Source of the DNA: Phascolarctos cinereus
Taxonomy: Eukaryota > Chordata > Mammalia > Diprotodontia > Phascolarctidae
Assembly (NCBI RefSeq): GCF_002099425.1
Contig: NW_018343954.1
Coordinates: 18,570,501-18,634,500 of the forward strand
Length of the DNA stretch: 64,000 nucleotides
Direction: 5' to 3'
The notes under the pieces were generated by a model, which saw only the letters and a program-made list of their open reading frames with translations, did no database searches and was not told the DNA's origin. The position numbers and the translations under genes are program-made. Numbering within the stretch: the stretch's first letter is position 1; the number at the start of each line of letters is the position of its first letter. Below are positions 1-11,275 of the stretch, in pieces.

Positions 1-2395
1 TACTTAATACCACTTGCTTTAAGTATATAATTCTGTATTTTCATTTCAAAGCGGTTCTGCTTCTCTTGTTAGTAGTTGAACTTCCCTTGTGTGAATTTAC
101 ACAATATATTACAGCGGCCCTTTAAAGACATCATTTTTACTATCATCACATTATTATTACATTACTAATTCCACCTTTCATTAACCTCCCTTTCTTCCTC
201 CCAATTAAGAACACAAAAAGGTGGGATAGAGTGGGGAATGGAATAGGGTGGAGAGTCGTAACAATTAAATCCACTAAATGGCCACATCTAAAAAAATATG
301 CTCTTTACAAATTGTGTCCATGCCTTCTGTCTGAAGGAGGGTAATACCTCTAGAGTATTTTCAGGTTTTTATGGGCACTTTATTGTTAGTTTCAAAAGTT
401 GTTTCTCTTTGCCTTGTTGTCATGTCTTAAATTCTTCCAATTCTGTTTATTTCACTTTACTTCAAGTCAAACTACCCAGGATTCCATGAAATCACCTCTC
501 ATCATTTCCTTTCTAGATTTCTCTGAACTCATGTGTTTGTATTCCAAACTTCCTACTCAGCTCAGGTCTTTCCATCAAAAATTCTTCAGAATCTTCTATT
601 GTGTTAAATGTCCATTTTTTCCCATATAGGATTATACCAAGTTTTGCAGGGTAGCTTATTCTTGGTTGTAAGCCCATGTCTTTTGCCTTTCTAAATATTG
701 AATTCCAAGATTTCCTCTCATTTATAGTGGAAGCTGCCAGGTCTTGTGTGATCCTCACTGTAATTCCATGGTACTTGAACTGCTTCATTCTGGATTCTTG
801 CAATATTTTCTCTTTGACATGGGAGTTCTGAATTTTGACTATGACATTCCTGAGAGTTTTTATTTGGGGATTTATTAGAGGAGGTGACTTATGGATTCTT
901 TCTATATTTATTCTGCCTCTTGGTTCTAATAAATCTGGGCAATTCTCTTTTATGATTTCTTGAAATATAGTGTGCAAGCTTTTTACTATATCAATGTTTT
1001 CAGGGAGACCAATAATTTTTATATTATCTCTTCTTGACCAGTTTTCAAAGTTAGTTGTTTTTGTTACCAGATATCTAACATTTTCTTCTTCAAGTTTTTC
1101 AATCTTTTCATTTTGTTCTAATATTTCTTGCTGTCTTACTGAGTCATTGATTTCTGTTTGATCTATTCTTGTTTTCAAGGACTCCACATCTTGCCTAAGG
1201 TCTACCATTTTCTCTTCCAAGTTATCTATTCTACCTCCAATTTTTTCCTCAAGGTCTTTTATTTTACTTTTTATTTCTTCTAGGAATTCATGGAGCCCTT
1301 GTGGAAAATCCATTTTTTCCTTTGAATCTATGCTTAGAGTTGTTATGGAATTGCTTTCTTCTTTTGGAGGATTTCTAGATTTCATACTACTTGATGTTTT
1401 CATCTTTAATGTTTTGATCTCTGCAGGTTTAGTTTCTGAATTAAGGCTTTGTGCTAGGGCCAGGTTATGTCCCCTAATAAGCTTCTGGGTGGGTTGACTG
1501 ACTAGGGAACCTTTCCCTCAATTCCCTGGGTTCTTGAACTGACTTCTACATCCTGAAATTAGGCCTCTTTGAGTTTTAGAGCTGAATCCTCAGGGGTGAC
1601 TCTGTTGTCTCAAAGACAATTGTCAGGAAGCTCAGAGTCCTTGAGCCTGTACTAGTATGATGGCTGTGGTTGTCTACTACCTCAGCACTCTAGCACTTCC
1701 AGGCTTTCCGCCCTAGAGATTTTGCAATGGAAGAAAAGTGCTCTTGCAGGCTACAGTATAACCCCTTGGTTAGACTGGGAGATGTAGAACCTAGTTTTGT
1801 TTGGAGGTCCCTGTTTTATATTGCCTGGCTTTTTTTTTTCAGTTCTTAGGTGGAAGAAATCACTGAGTTATAGTTTCTCACTAGATTTCAGTGTAGAGAG
1901 GACTTCAGGGATTATAGGAGTGGATAAGCAGGAAGTAGGTGTTCTGCCTTGAGTATCAAAGGTCCAAACAGCCAATCCCAGATGGTAACTTGTTTGAAAT
2001 CTTGGAGAAAGAATTCTTGTCCAGAAATGAGCTGGCTTAGATGATGTCTTTGAACTATGAGACTCTTTAACTACTCAAAAAGAATGACTCTCCTAAAAGT
2101 TCCTCTTCTCTCAGGTGTCACACAAATTCCTATTCCCTCCAGCCTGAGTGAGGAAGGCTTGCCCTATCTAGGATATGGCCCAGTCAACTTCTGATTCTCT
2201 TAGGTTCTCAACAGCCAACAGGAAAACTTTTAAGAACATGGAGTCAAAATTCTTTTCCCAAGCACCCTTCCAACTAGAGGCCCACAAGCAGTAAAAGAGT
2301 CAGCAGCCTAGGAAAAGAAAAGCACAGAAGAGGATTCTCCCAGGATCTAGCCAAACTGAACGTCTCAAACCAAGTCTTCCCCAGTAAAGCTCTCT
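1..2395 (-). mobile_element. L1-lineage LINE carrying ORF1 (half-L1-like), minus strand
   Basis: Read on the minus strand this has a 5' leader of roughly 1 kb (1404-2395), an ORF1 (513-1403), and an AT- and pyrimidine-rich downstream segment (1-512) running off the window edge. The ORF2 start seen in the L1 at 51-55 kb (endonuclease motif VNVNG) is absent from the 512 bases after ORF1. The spacer resembles those after ORF1 in the elements at 34 and 40 kb. This fits a half-L1 (HAL1) type element that encodes only ORF1, but the 3' end lies outside the window, so an ordinary L1 with a long spacer is not excluded. The right edge abuts a plus-strand L1 piece. Confidence 0.75.
513..1403 (-). CDS. 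L1 ORF1p-like RNA-binding chaperone, uninterrupted (296 aa)
   Basis: The frame is open from ATG to stop. Residues about 37-120 are a charged, heptad-like coiled coil (repeated LEEK and IEKLEEE patterns). Next comes the SRRDNIKIIGLPE segment that opens the RRM in L1 ORF1 proteins (about 122-215), with IERIHKSP inside it. The C-terminal domain (about 216-296) carries QPRISYPAKL, a hallmark of mammalian L1 ORF1p. ORF1p forms trimers that coat L1 RNA and act as a nucleic-acid chaperone in cytoplasmic RNPs. The length is near that of therian ORF1p (about 300-370 aa). The N-terminus differs from the two other ORF1 copies here, so it is a separate subfamily. The other recognised LINE frames here are broken; whether this one is still expressed cannot be told. 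Confidence 0.88.
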   Translation of the reverse strand: MKTSSSMKSRNPPKEESNSITTLSIDSKEKMDFPQGLHEFLEEIKSKIKDLEEKIGGRIDNLEEKMVDLRQDVESLKTRIDQTEINDSVRQQEILEQNEKIEKLEEENVRYLVTKTTNFENWSRRDNIKIIGLPENIDIVKSLHTIFQEIIKENCPDLLEPRGRINIERIHKSPPLINPQIKTLRNVIVKIQNSHVKEKILQESRMKQFKYHGITVRITQDLAASTINERKSWNSIFRKAKDMGLQPRISYPAKLGIILYGKKWTFNTIEDSEEFLMERPELSRKFGIQTHEFREI

Positions 2396-3306
2396 AGTCC
2401 CTCTAACTCACTATTGATGAGGGAAAAGGAAATTAAAACAACTCTGAGGTACCACTTCATACCTGTCAGATTGTCTAATATGACAGAAAAGAAAAATGAG
2501 AAATGTTTGAAGGGATATGGAAATAATAGTGACACTAATGCACTGTTATTGGTGTTGTGAACTAATCCAAATATTCTGGAGATCAATTTGGAACTATGCT
2601 CAAAGTTCTATAAAACTGTTCATATTCTTTGACCCATTAATGTCATTACTAGGTCTATACCCCAAAGAGATAAAAGAAAAAATGCTCAATTTGTACAAAA
2701 TATTTATAGTAGCTCTTTTTGTGGTAGCAGAGCATTAGGAAATTGAAAGGATGTCCATTACTTGAGAATGGCTGAACAAATTGTGGTATATGAATGTAAT
2801 AGAATATTATTGTGCTAAAAGAAATGATAAGCAGAATGATTTCAGAAAAAACAAACAAACAAAAGAAAAAACTTGGGAAGACTTATGTAAAGTGATGGGA
2901 AGTGAAGTGAGTAAAACCAAGAGATAGTTGTATGTAAAAACAGCAATATTATATTATGGTCAACTGGGAATGACTTGGCTATTCTCAGCAATACAATGAT
3001 ATAGCACAATGTCAAAGGACTCATGATGAAAAATGCTATCCACATCGAGAGAAAAAAAACTGATGGAGTCTTCATGAAGATTGAAGCACATTTTTTAAAC
3101 TTTATTATTATTATTTTTAATCTGTGATTTCTTTTGCAACATGGCTAATGTGGAAATACTTTGCATTATTGCACATGTGTAATTTTTACCTTGCTTTTCT
3201 TCTCATGGAGAGTGTAGGAAAGGGACAGAGGGAGAAAATTAGGAACTCAAAATTAAAGAAAACATATATTTGTTTACATGTAATTGGGAAAATTGAATAA
3301 AAAGGT
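2396..3306 (+). mobile_element. L1 3' end (ORF2 C-terminus plus 3' UTR), 5'-truncated
   Basis: Plus-strand translation at 2517-2738 gives the conserved ORF2 C-terminal pattern (HCYWCCELIQIFWRSIWNYAQ, then LLGLYPKEIKEK and IFIVALFVVAEH), matching the other L1 copies here. A 3' UTR follows and ends near 3300 in an A-rich tail containing AATAAA. The copy is 5'-truncated and touches the 5' end of the preceding minus-strand element with no spacer. Confidence 0.85.
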
Positions 3307-3885
3307 TAGTTAACCAATAGCCATATAACACCATACATACCTAAATAAACATGCCATCTACAAAATACCTGATCATGGAAGTTTCTTGAAACTTTGAGAT
3401 TCCATAATGTTCTGACTTTTATCTCACTTGATATCAGTCCATTGAGAAGTAAATATGGATAGTTATTCAACTAAGATCAATTTTACCTAACTTATTCAAT
3501 CATTTCTATCTGCATCCATTAGTGGAAACATTTTTGCCAAAATACTTGTTGGAATCTAGATAAATTATATTTGTAACATTTCCTTCAGATATCTTTCTAA
3601 AGGCAAAAAAAGAAAAAGGAATTAGTAAGACTTTCATTGGAATAGAAACTATTCCTTAAATACTCTCCTTCCTGATCTCAATATGTCTGAAATTTTTTTC
3701 CTTAGATTGTTTTGGTTTGTTTTTGTGAACCTTAGTTTATTCTGAGATATAAAGTTTTGGGATGTTATTCTTTCACATTTATGTCATACTTTGGTGTTCA
3801 TCTTTGTACATGGTACTTCCTTCAATCTTCAGTACGTCTTTTTAACTTCTGAACATTTTAGATTACAGAATGACAGAATTTCAGA
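3307..3885. other. Unassigned AT-rich intergenic sequence
   Basis: I see no gene, SINE or LINE signature. It is AT-rich and has no long ORF. Confidence 0.5.
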
Positions 3886-4470
3886 GTTCAAAATGATATT
3901 AGAGGTCATCTGATCCAATTGATCAAGAATATTTATTACAGCATGCCCAATCACAAGTCAGCTAGCTACTTTTTGATGGCTCATCTTGTTTGGAAATTTT
4001 GTCTTCATATCAAACTTTTCTTCTTCCCTCTAAGGTCCAAAAAAAGGTCTAAATCTTCTTCCATGTGACAGCCTATCAAATACTCAAAGGCAGCTATTTT
4101 ATTTCCTTTTGATCTAATTTCTCTAGGTCTTTCAGTCATTTCTCAAATGGCAGGTGTTCAAGGATAGTTCCATTTCTCATTACTTTCTTCTGCAGGTTCT
4201 ATAGCTTATGAATATCTTTTTTAAATATAATGCCTAAAGGCAAGCACAATACTTCCAGGAATCAAAAAAAAAATGTGGTGCCCAGAAATAACTACATCAC
4301 AGATATTCTCTAAACAAAAAGAAAACAGAAGAGCTATCAGCTCTATATTCCTGGAACCTAACCCTCTTTCAATGCATCCAAATGTCATTAACTACTTTGC
4401 CATACATATTGAACTGCTGACTCATGTTGACTTTCAAATCACTATCCCACCCAGGCAGTTTTGAAATAAA
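3886..4470 (-). mobile_element. L3/CR1-clade LINE fragment
   Basis: The plus strand reads as the antisense of a CR1/L3 3' region: TTAGAGGTCATCTGATCCAA near the left, then CCATGTGACAGCC with CAAATACTC (antisense of the tract encoding AVFKYLKGCH), and AAATGTGGTGCCCAGAA further on. These landmarks occur in the order expected for the family and the spacing is degraded by old indels. Old, 5'-truncated and non-functional. Confidence 0.65.
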
Positions 4471-4514
4471 CTTGATCAAAGCATGCTTATGTAATCTTGT
4501 AATTGGGAAGTCAT

Positions 4515-6955
4515 TTGGGGGGGGGAGCTTTTTAGTATTTTTTTTTCAATTACATGTAAAGATAGTTTTCAATATTCATTTTTGTAAAATTTTGACTTCC
4601 AAATTTTTCTCCCTCTCTCTATTCCCTCCCTCCTCTTCAAGACAGCAAGCAATCTGATATAGGTTATAAATGTACAGACATGTTAAACACATTTCCACAT
4701 TAGTCATGTTGTGAAAGAAGATCAAAACAAAATAGGAAAAAAAACACAACAGAAAAAGTGAAAACAATATGCTTCAATCTGCATTCAGACTCCATTGTAG
4801 TTTCTCTGGATGTGGTTAGCATTTTCCATCACAAGTCCTTGGAATTGCCTTGAGTGATTGTATTGCTGAGAAGAGCTAAGTATATCACAGTTAATCATCA
4901 TACAATGTTGCTATTGTTGTGTACCATGTTCTGGTTCTGCTCACTTCACTCAGCATCAGTTCATATAAGGCTTTCCAATTTGTTTGTTTTTTCTGAAATA
5001 TGACAACTTATCACTTCTTACAGAACAACAATATTCCATTACATTCATATAATGTTGTTCAACTTTTCCCCACATGATGAGCATCCCCTCAATTTCCAAT
5101 TCTTTGCCACCACAAAAAATAAGCTGCCATAAATATTTTTATACATGTGGGTCCTTTTTCCTTTTTATGATCTCTTTGGGGTACATACCTAGCAGTGGTA
5201 TTGGATCAAAGTTTGGTTGCCCTTTTGGCATAATTCCAAAATGATCTCCAGGGTGGTTGGAACAGATCACAACTCCACCAACAATGCATTGGTGTTCCAA
5301 TTTTCCCACATCTTCTCCAACATTTATCATTTTTCTGTTCTGTGAAATCAGCCAATTTGATAGGTGTGAGGTGGTACCTCAGAAGTTCTTTTAATTTATA
5401 TTTCTCTAATTAATAGTGATTCAAAAATATTTTATATAACTACAGATAATTTTAATTTTGTCATCTGAAAACTGCCTGTTCATAACCCTTTGAGCATTTA
5501 TGAATATGGAAATGACTTGTATTCTTATAAATAAATATAAATTGATTCTCTATATATTTTAGACATTTATCACACACACTGGCTGTAAAAATTGTTTCCC
5601 AGCTTTGTATTTTCCTTTTAACCTTGGTTGAATTGGTTTTGTTTGTGCAAAAACATTTTAATTTGATGTAACCAAAATTATTAATTTTGCATTTCATAAT
5701 GTTCTCTATCTTGTGTTTGGTTATAAATTCTTCCCTTCTCCACAGAACTGACAGGTAAACTTTCCCTTGCTCTCCTAATTTCCTTACGGTACCATCCTTT
5801 ATTTCTAAATCATATATGCATTTTGACCTTATCTTTGTACATGGGGTGAGATGTTGGGCTATGCCTAATTTCTGCCATACTATTTTGCATTTTTCCTAGC
5901 ATTTTTTGTGAAATAGTTAGTTCTTGTCCCAGAAGCTGGAGTCTTTGGGTTTACCAAATCGTAGATTACTATAATCACTGACTACTGTTTCTTGTGTACC
6001 TAACTTATTCCACTGATCCACCACTCTATTTCCTAGTCAGCACCAAGTAATTTTGATGATTGGCACTTACAGTTTTAGATCTTGTACAACTAGGCCACCT
6101 TTCTTTGCATTTTTTTTCATTAATCTCCTTGATATTCTTGACCTTTTGTTCTTCCAGATGAATATTGTTATTATTTTTTTCTAGCGCTGTAAAATAATTT
6201 TTGTTAGTATGATTGTCATGGCACTGAATAAGTAAATTAATTTAGGTAGAATTGTCATTTTTATTACATTAGCTCAGCCTACCCATGAGCAATTGATATT
6301 TTCCTACTTGTTTAAATGTGACCTCATTTGTGTGAAAAGTGTTTTGTGATTTTGTTCATATAGTTCCTGGATTTGTCTTGGCAGATAGACTCACAAATAT
6401 TTTCTGTTATGTACAATTATTTTAAAAGAAATATTTTCTTCCTTTTATTGCTGGGCTTTGTTAGTATTATATAGAAATGCCTATGCTTTATGTGGGTTTA
6501 TTTTATAACCTGCAACTTTGCTAAGTTGTTAATTGTTTCAATAGTTTTTTAGTTGAATCTCTAGTTTTCTCTAAGGATATCATCATATCATCTGCAAAGA
6601 TTGATAGTGTTCTTTCCTTATTGGCTATCCTAACTCTTTCAATATTTTTTCTTCTCTTATTGCTACAGTAACATTTCTAGTACAATATTGAGTAATAGTG
6701 GATGGGCATCATTGTTTCACCTCTGACAGTAATAAGAATGCTGCTAGCTTATCTCCATTACATATAATGCTTGCTGATGGTTTTAGATACATATTGCTTA
6801 TCATTTTAAGGAAAATTCCATTCATTCCTATGTTCCCTAGTGTTTTGATAGGAATGGGTGGTCTATTTTGTCAAAAACTTTTTCTGCATCTATTGAGATA
6901 ATCATATGATTTCTGTTAGTTTTATTATTGGTATCGTCAATTATTTTCTTTTCGT
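4515..6955 (-). mobile_element. L1, 5'-truncated and degenerate
   Basis: On the plus strand it begins with the T-rich complement of an L1 tail, then the pyrimidine-rich 3' UTR (4560-4790), then antisense ORF2. The 5139-5330 frame encodes INVGEDVGKLEHQCIVGG and FDPIPLLGMYPKEI from the ORF2 C-terminus. Antisense reverse transcriptase sequence continues to about 6950, where it parallels the L1 at 52-53 kb. Frames are broken throughout. The copy ends abruptly where the 3' tail of the next L1-lineage piece begins, so the two are stacked. Confidence 0.85.
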
Positions 6956-6961
6956 AGCTCC

Positions 6962-8290
6962 ACTGACACTTTATTTTTTTAATTCATTTTAATTTATTAT
7001 TTTATTTTCCCCCAGTTTTTTGTATAAACAATTTTTAACATTTGTTTTCAAAACTTTGAGTTTCAAATTCTCTCCCTCCCTCCCTCCCTTCCTAACCTAC
7101 CTCATTGAGAAGACAAGCAATTCGATATAGGTCATGTGTGTATGTGTAGTCACGCAAAACAATTAATAGTCATTTTGTGAAAGAAAACATAGACCAAAAA
7201 ACAGAAAACCAAGAAAAATAAAGAAAGTAAAAAAAAAGTATGCTTCAATCTGTATTCAGACACCATCAGGTCTTTCTCTTGGGATGGATAGCATTTTTCA
7301 TCATGAGTTTTTCAGAGTTGTCTTGGATCCACAGCTGATCATTTTACAATACCGCTGTTACTCTGTACATGGCACATTTCACTTTGCATCAACTCATGTA
7401 AGTCTTTCCAGGTTTTTCTGAGAGCATCCTGCTCATCATTTCTTATAGCACAGTAGTTTTCTATCATAATCGCATACAACAGTTTGTTCAGCTGTTTCCC
7501 AATTGATAGGCATCTCCCCAATTCTTTGCCACCAGAAAAGAGGTGCCATTTTTTATACATATAGCTCCTTTTCCTTTTTGTTTTTCTATCTCTTTTGGGG
7601 TACAGACCTAGTAGTGGTATTGCTAGCTCAAAGGGTATTAATGATTTTATAGCCCTTTGGGCATAGTTCCAAATTGTTCTACACAATCGTTGAATTGATT
7701 CACAATTCCACCAATAGCACATTAATGGCACATTTTTCCCACATCCCCTTCACCATGTCATTTTCCTTTTCTGTCTTATTAGCCAATTTAGTAGATATGA
7801 GGTTGTATCTCCAACTTGTTTTTATTTGCATTTCTCCAATCGATAGTGACTTAGAGCATTTTTTCATATGATTATATAAAGCTTTGATTATTTCATCTGA
7901 AAACTGTTCATATCTTTTGATCATTTATCAATTGGAGAATGGCTTTTATTTTTATATTGATTCAGTTTTCTATGTGTTTGAGAAATGAGGCCTTTATCAG
8001 AGAAATTTGCTTCATTTTTTTCACACTTACTATTGCTAACTGTATTTCCTTCCTTCCTAGTTCCCCCACTGCTTATTCCTCTCTCTCTCTCTCTCCTTTC
8101 ACCCTGTCCTTCCTCAAAGATTTTTGTTCTAACCACCCCCTTCCCCAATCTGCCCTTCTTTTCTATCACACTCCTCACTTATCATATTCCCTTCCTACTT
8201 GCCTGTAGAGTAAGATGCATTTCTTTCAGGGTAATATTTTGACCCAGCTCATAAGTCCATCTTAGTGGCCTCCTGTTATATCATGTTATG
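6962..8290 (-). mobile_element. L1-derived element: 3' UTR and ORF2 C-terminus joined to an ORF1-type pyrimidine spacer
   Basis: From left to right (3' to 5' of the element) it holds the L1 3' UTR (6970-7260), then ORF2 C-terminal coding. The 7339-7731 frame has PLLGLYPKRDRK, WHLFSGGKELG and RNDEQDALRKTWKDLHEL, and 7700-7924 continues it. At about 8050 the ORF2 similarity stops and CT-rich sequence follows (CCCTGTCC, CCAATCTGCCCT, CCTGTAGAGTAAGA) that matches the spacer after ORF1 in the half-L1-like element at 34.0-34.25 kb. This arrangement suits a half-L1 relative that lost most of ORF2. Two abutting fragments are the alternative. Confidence 0.7.
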
Positions 8291-8314
8291 TTGTTCTGTC
8301 ATTCAGCCTGTCAG

Positions 8315-8390
8315 TTGATCCAATTAAATTAATATGTGTTAAGTACCTACTATGCATAAGGCATTCTCACATTGAACAGTTCCAAGAGGA
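8315..8390 (-). mobile_element. Possible short L2 3'-end remnant
   Basis: TTAAGTACCTACTATGCATA resembles the antisense of the L2 3' terminus, which includes a CACATAGTAGG-like motif. It is very short. Confidence 0.35.
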
Positions 8391-8862
8391 ATAACTGCAC
8401 AATTAACTTAGAGGGTATAAGCTGCTTATCGTGTAATATTGCTTTAGTATGTAGGGCATCGTGACAACATTCTCATAAAGCAGCATGGAAGGATATCAGA
8501 AGTATTCAAGATCCTGAGTTATATAAGAAAAGAAAGAAATGAAGCATATATACACAGTGAGTCAGGAAATTCTTAATATGGCTTCCTCAGTAATATCAGT
8601 CAAATGGATAATCAGATTAAGATGGTATTGAGCCACATTCTGGTAGGACTCACCAGGATATAGGAAGGTTATTAGTCTGGCAATCTTGTTCATCTCCCTT
8701 CCAAAACAAGAAGAAACCACAAAGCAGTGTTATAAATTTGGAGGATTACATAAAGGCCCTAGGGAGATGATCAAAGTACTGGAAGGTGGTGGTGCTGGCT
8801 CTGGATAGACTGCTATGAGACTGTGTGTATGTATGTGTGTGCATGTGTGTGTGTTAGATTTC
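8391..8862. other. Unassigned intergenic sequence
   Basis: No recognisable gene or repeat apart from a short TG-rich run near 8820-8850 just before the SINE. Confidence 0.5.
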
Positions 8863-9015
8863 CAGGGGTAGCTAGGTGGTGCAATGGATAGAGCACTGGC
8901 CCTGAAGTCAAGAGGACCTGAGTTCAAATCCAGCCTCATACCAAATACTTGACACTTGCTAGCTGTGTGACCCTGGGCAAGTCACATGACCCCAATTGCC
9001 TAAAAAAAAAATTCC
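8863..9015 (+). mobile_element. tRNA-headed marsupial SINE with poly(A) tail
   Basis: It begins GTAGCTAGGTGGTGCAATGG. A B-box-like GAGTTCAAATCC lies about 50 bases later, followed by a core (AGCTGTGTGACCCTGGGCAA) and a poly(A) run after CCCCAATTGCCT. The B-box is an internal RNA polymerase III promoter element inherited from a tRNA. The poly(A) tail implies mobilisation by L1. This is the cleanest and probably youngest SINE here, and its form resembles SINEs of Australian marsupials (inference). A few substitutions are visible but it is essentially full length. Confidence 0.85.
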
Positions 9016-9249
9016 AATAGGGTTTCCTGTAGCAAATATGCATTGTTACCTTTACTGTTTGTAAATGATCAGAGAAATCTTTTTTTTTTCTATATGAGGA
9101 AACCTAGACATGAATTTTATTGTGAGATTCCCCAGAAGAAGCCCAAGGTAAAAAATTCCTTTTCTGGGGGGAGAGTGAGTGAGAAGGGAAAGGAGGAGAA
9201 GGAAAGAATACTGCCCCTAAGATTGAACCCATTGTTTGTAACCCCATTG

Positions 9250-10180
9250 CATGGATTATTTTTAATTAATTTATTTTGATTTATTGACTATCATTTCCAT
9301 AAGCTTTTGAGTTTTAAATTTGTCCTCCCCTTCTCTCCCCACTTCCCTCCCCAAGACGGTGTGCAATCTGATATAGGCTAAACATATTCGTTCCCATTAA
9401 ACATATTTTCACATTCGTGATGTTGTAAGTAAGAATTAGAACCAACAGGAGGAACAACCAGAAAGAGGAAACAAAACACAACAGAAGAAAAAAAATAGCA
9501 AATAGTATGCTTCGATTTGCATTCAAACTCCATAGTTCTTTCTTTGGATGTGGATGGCATTTTCCATCACAAGTCTCTTGGAATTGTCTTGAATGATTGT
9601 ATTTCTGAGAAGGATCAAGTCTATCAATATTAGTTATTGTACACTGTGCTTCTTACAGTACACAATCTTCTCCTGGTTCTGCTCACTTTACTCAGCATCA
9701 GACCATACAAGTCTTTCCAGGTTTTTCTGAAGTTAGCCTATTCATCATTTCCTATAGCACAACAGTATTCCATTACATTCATATACCACAACTTGCTCAG
9801 CCATTCCCCAATTGATGGGCATCTTCTCAATTTACAATTCTTTGCCACCACAAAAAGAGCTGCTATAAATATTTTTGTACATGTGGGTCCTTTTCCCATT
9901 TGTATGATCTTTTTGGGATATAGCCTTAGAAGTGCTATTGCTGGGTGAAAGGGTATGCACATTTTTATAGCCCTTTGGGCATAGTTCCCAATTGCTCTCC
10001 AAAATGGTTGGATCATTTCACAACTCCACCAACAATGCATTAGTGTTTTAATTTTCCCACATCTTCCCCAACATTAATCATTTTCCTGTTTTGTCATTTT
10101 GGCCAATATGATGGGTGTGATGTGGTACCTCAGAGTTGTTTTGATTTGTATTTCTCTAAACAATAGTGATTTAGAGCAGC
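9250..10180 (-). mobile_element. L1 3' end, 5'-truncated
   Basis: The T-rich tail complement and CT-rich 3' UTR (9255-9530) are followed by antisense ORF2 C-terminus. The 9738-10040 frame has MHCWWSCEMIQPFWRAIGNYAQ, PFHPAIALLRLYPKKI, FIAALFVVAKN and MNVMEYCCAIGNDE. The sequence is very close to the L1 at 51.1-51.6 kb, including a TAG right after the NDE codons, so both belong to one subfamily. Confidence 0.88.
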
Positions 10181-10644
10181 ATGGATCATTTTTACCATAA
10201 CTGGAAGTCATCACAACTTTAAATGTATTAATCTAAATATGATTCAAAGTTATTTGAAATAAAACAAAATCATATGAATTTTAATACTTCAGGGATCTTG
10301 ATTTTATTGTGACTTCTCTGCCTCTGATGGGGCAAAATTTTTCCCATCCACACATTAGTAAAGAGCTTTTGTGAGTTATGGGCAAGCACCTGGTGATGAG
10401 CTTCTGAGACAATAGAATTTAGCATAGCTTGTAGTCTATTAGAAAACCTTTCAGAATCTAAGACCTTTTCCATCTCACAAGGAGATGTCAGAGTAGAACT
10501 TTTAGTGAAGTGTAAATCACAAAAAATGCAGTCAAACTATTTCTATTACTACTGGCATTTTATCTATTTCAATTTGCTTCTTCATTGGTATTGCTATTAA
10601 TAGATGTTTTGCTAATATTTTCACCAAAAAATCAAACTTTAGTT
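10181..10644. other. Unassigned intergenic sequence
   Basis: No recognised element. A 67-codon minus-strand frame (10270-10473) has no family resemblance that I can see and no supporting context. Confidence 0.45.
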
Positions 10645-10847
10645 CAGGGGTGGGGAACCTGCAGGCCTCAAGGCCACATGTGACCTTCTAGGTACTTGGG
10701 TGCAGCCTTTTGATTGAGTCCAAGTTTTACAGAACAAATCTTTTTTTTTTTAAAGGATTTGTTTGTGAAGTTTGGATTGTCAAAGGGCCACACTTCAGGA
10801 CCTAGAAGGCCACATGTGGCCTCAAAGCTGCAGGCTCCCCACCCTTG
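10645..10847. mobile_element. Palindromic hAT-type MITE (copy 1)
   Basis: A roughly 200-bp imperfect palindrome. The left end starts CAGGGGTGGGGAACCTGCAG and the right end is its near complement (TGCAGGCTCCCCACCCTTG). GGCCACATGTG occurs inside both arms and ACAGAACAAATC/GGATTTGT lies near the centre. There is no coding capacity, so it would have needed a transposase in trans. A near-identical architecture recurs at 31047-31251. The CAGGG-type ends suit hAT elements, but I could not make out an 8-bp target duplication. Confidence 0.75.
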
Positions 10848-11083
10848 CAATAGGTCATTGGAATATATTTACTCAATATTATCTGTTCTTGTCTAACCAG
10901 TTTATATGAGCATTATTTGAATTTTAAAATACAAATATCAACAGCAATTTCTCTTTCTTTTGTTTCTACTCATGTCCACCATGCTTCCAATCCAATGCAT
11001 GTTGTCGGGATGAAAACGCATATAAATGTTCTTTTAAATTGTAAGTTTTGAGAAGACAGAGATGGCCATCTGGGAAACTCACT

Positions 11084-11275
11084 TTTGTTGTTGTTGTTTA
11101 GTCGTTTTTTAGTCTTGTCCAACTCTTCATGACCCCATTTGAAGTTTTCTTGGCAAAGATATTGGAGTGGTTTGCCATTTCTTTTTCTAGTTCATCTTAC
11201 AGATGAGGAAACTGAGGCAAACATGTTAAATGATTTGTCCAGGGTCACACAAGTAGTAAGTTTCTGAGGCTAGAT
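11084..11275 (-). mobile_element. CORE-SINE with an RTE-type 3' tail (minus strand)
   Basis: The left end is a (TTG)n tract followed by antisense of a tail reading GACTAAAAAACGACTAAAC and by GGCAAACCACTCC. Next come ACAGATGAGGAAACTGAGGC and GGTCACACAAGTAGTAAG, the antisense of the SINE core. The tail resembles those of RTE/BovB-mobilised SINEs. The tRNA-like head is missing (5'-truncated near 11275). Confidence 0.75.

Noticed and set aside
2396-2400. The junction of the first half-L1-like element with the L1 3' end as a single twin-primed insertion
   Set aside because: In a 5' inversion the inverted piece is the element's 5' portion. Here the abutting piece is an L1 3' end with its own tail, so two insertions are simpler.
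8863-9015. A possible tRNA gene (B-box-like GAGTTCAAATCC)
   Set aside because: The surrounding sequence is a SINE with a poly(A) tail and does not fold as a complete tRNA. The same holds for heads at 44873 and the antisense head near 44110.
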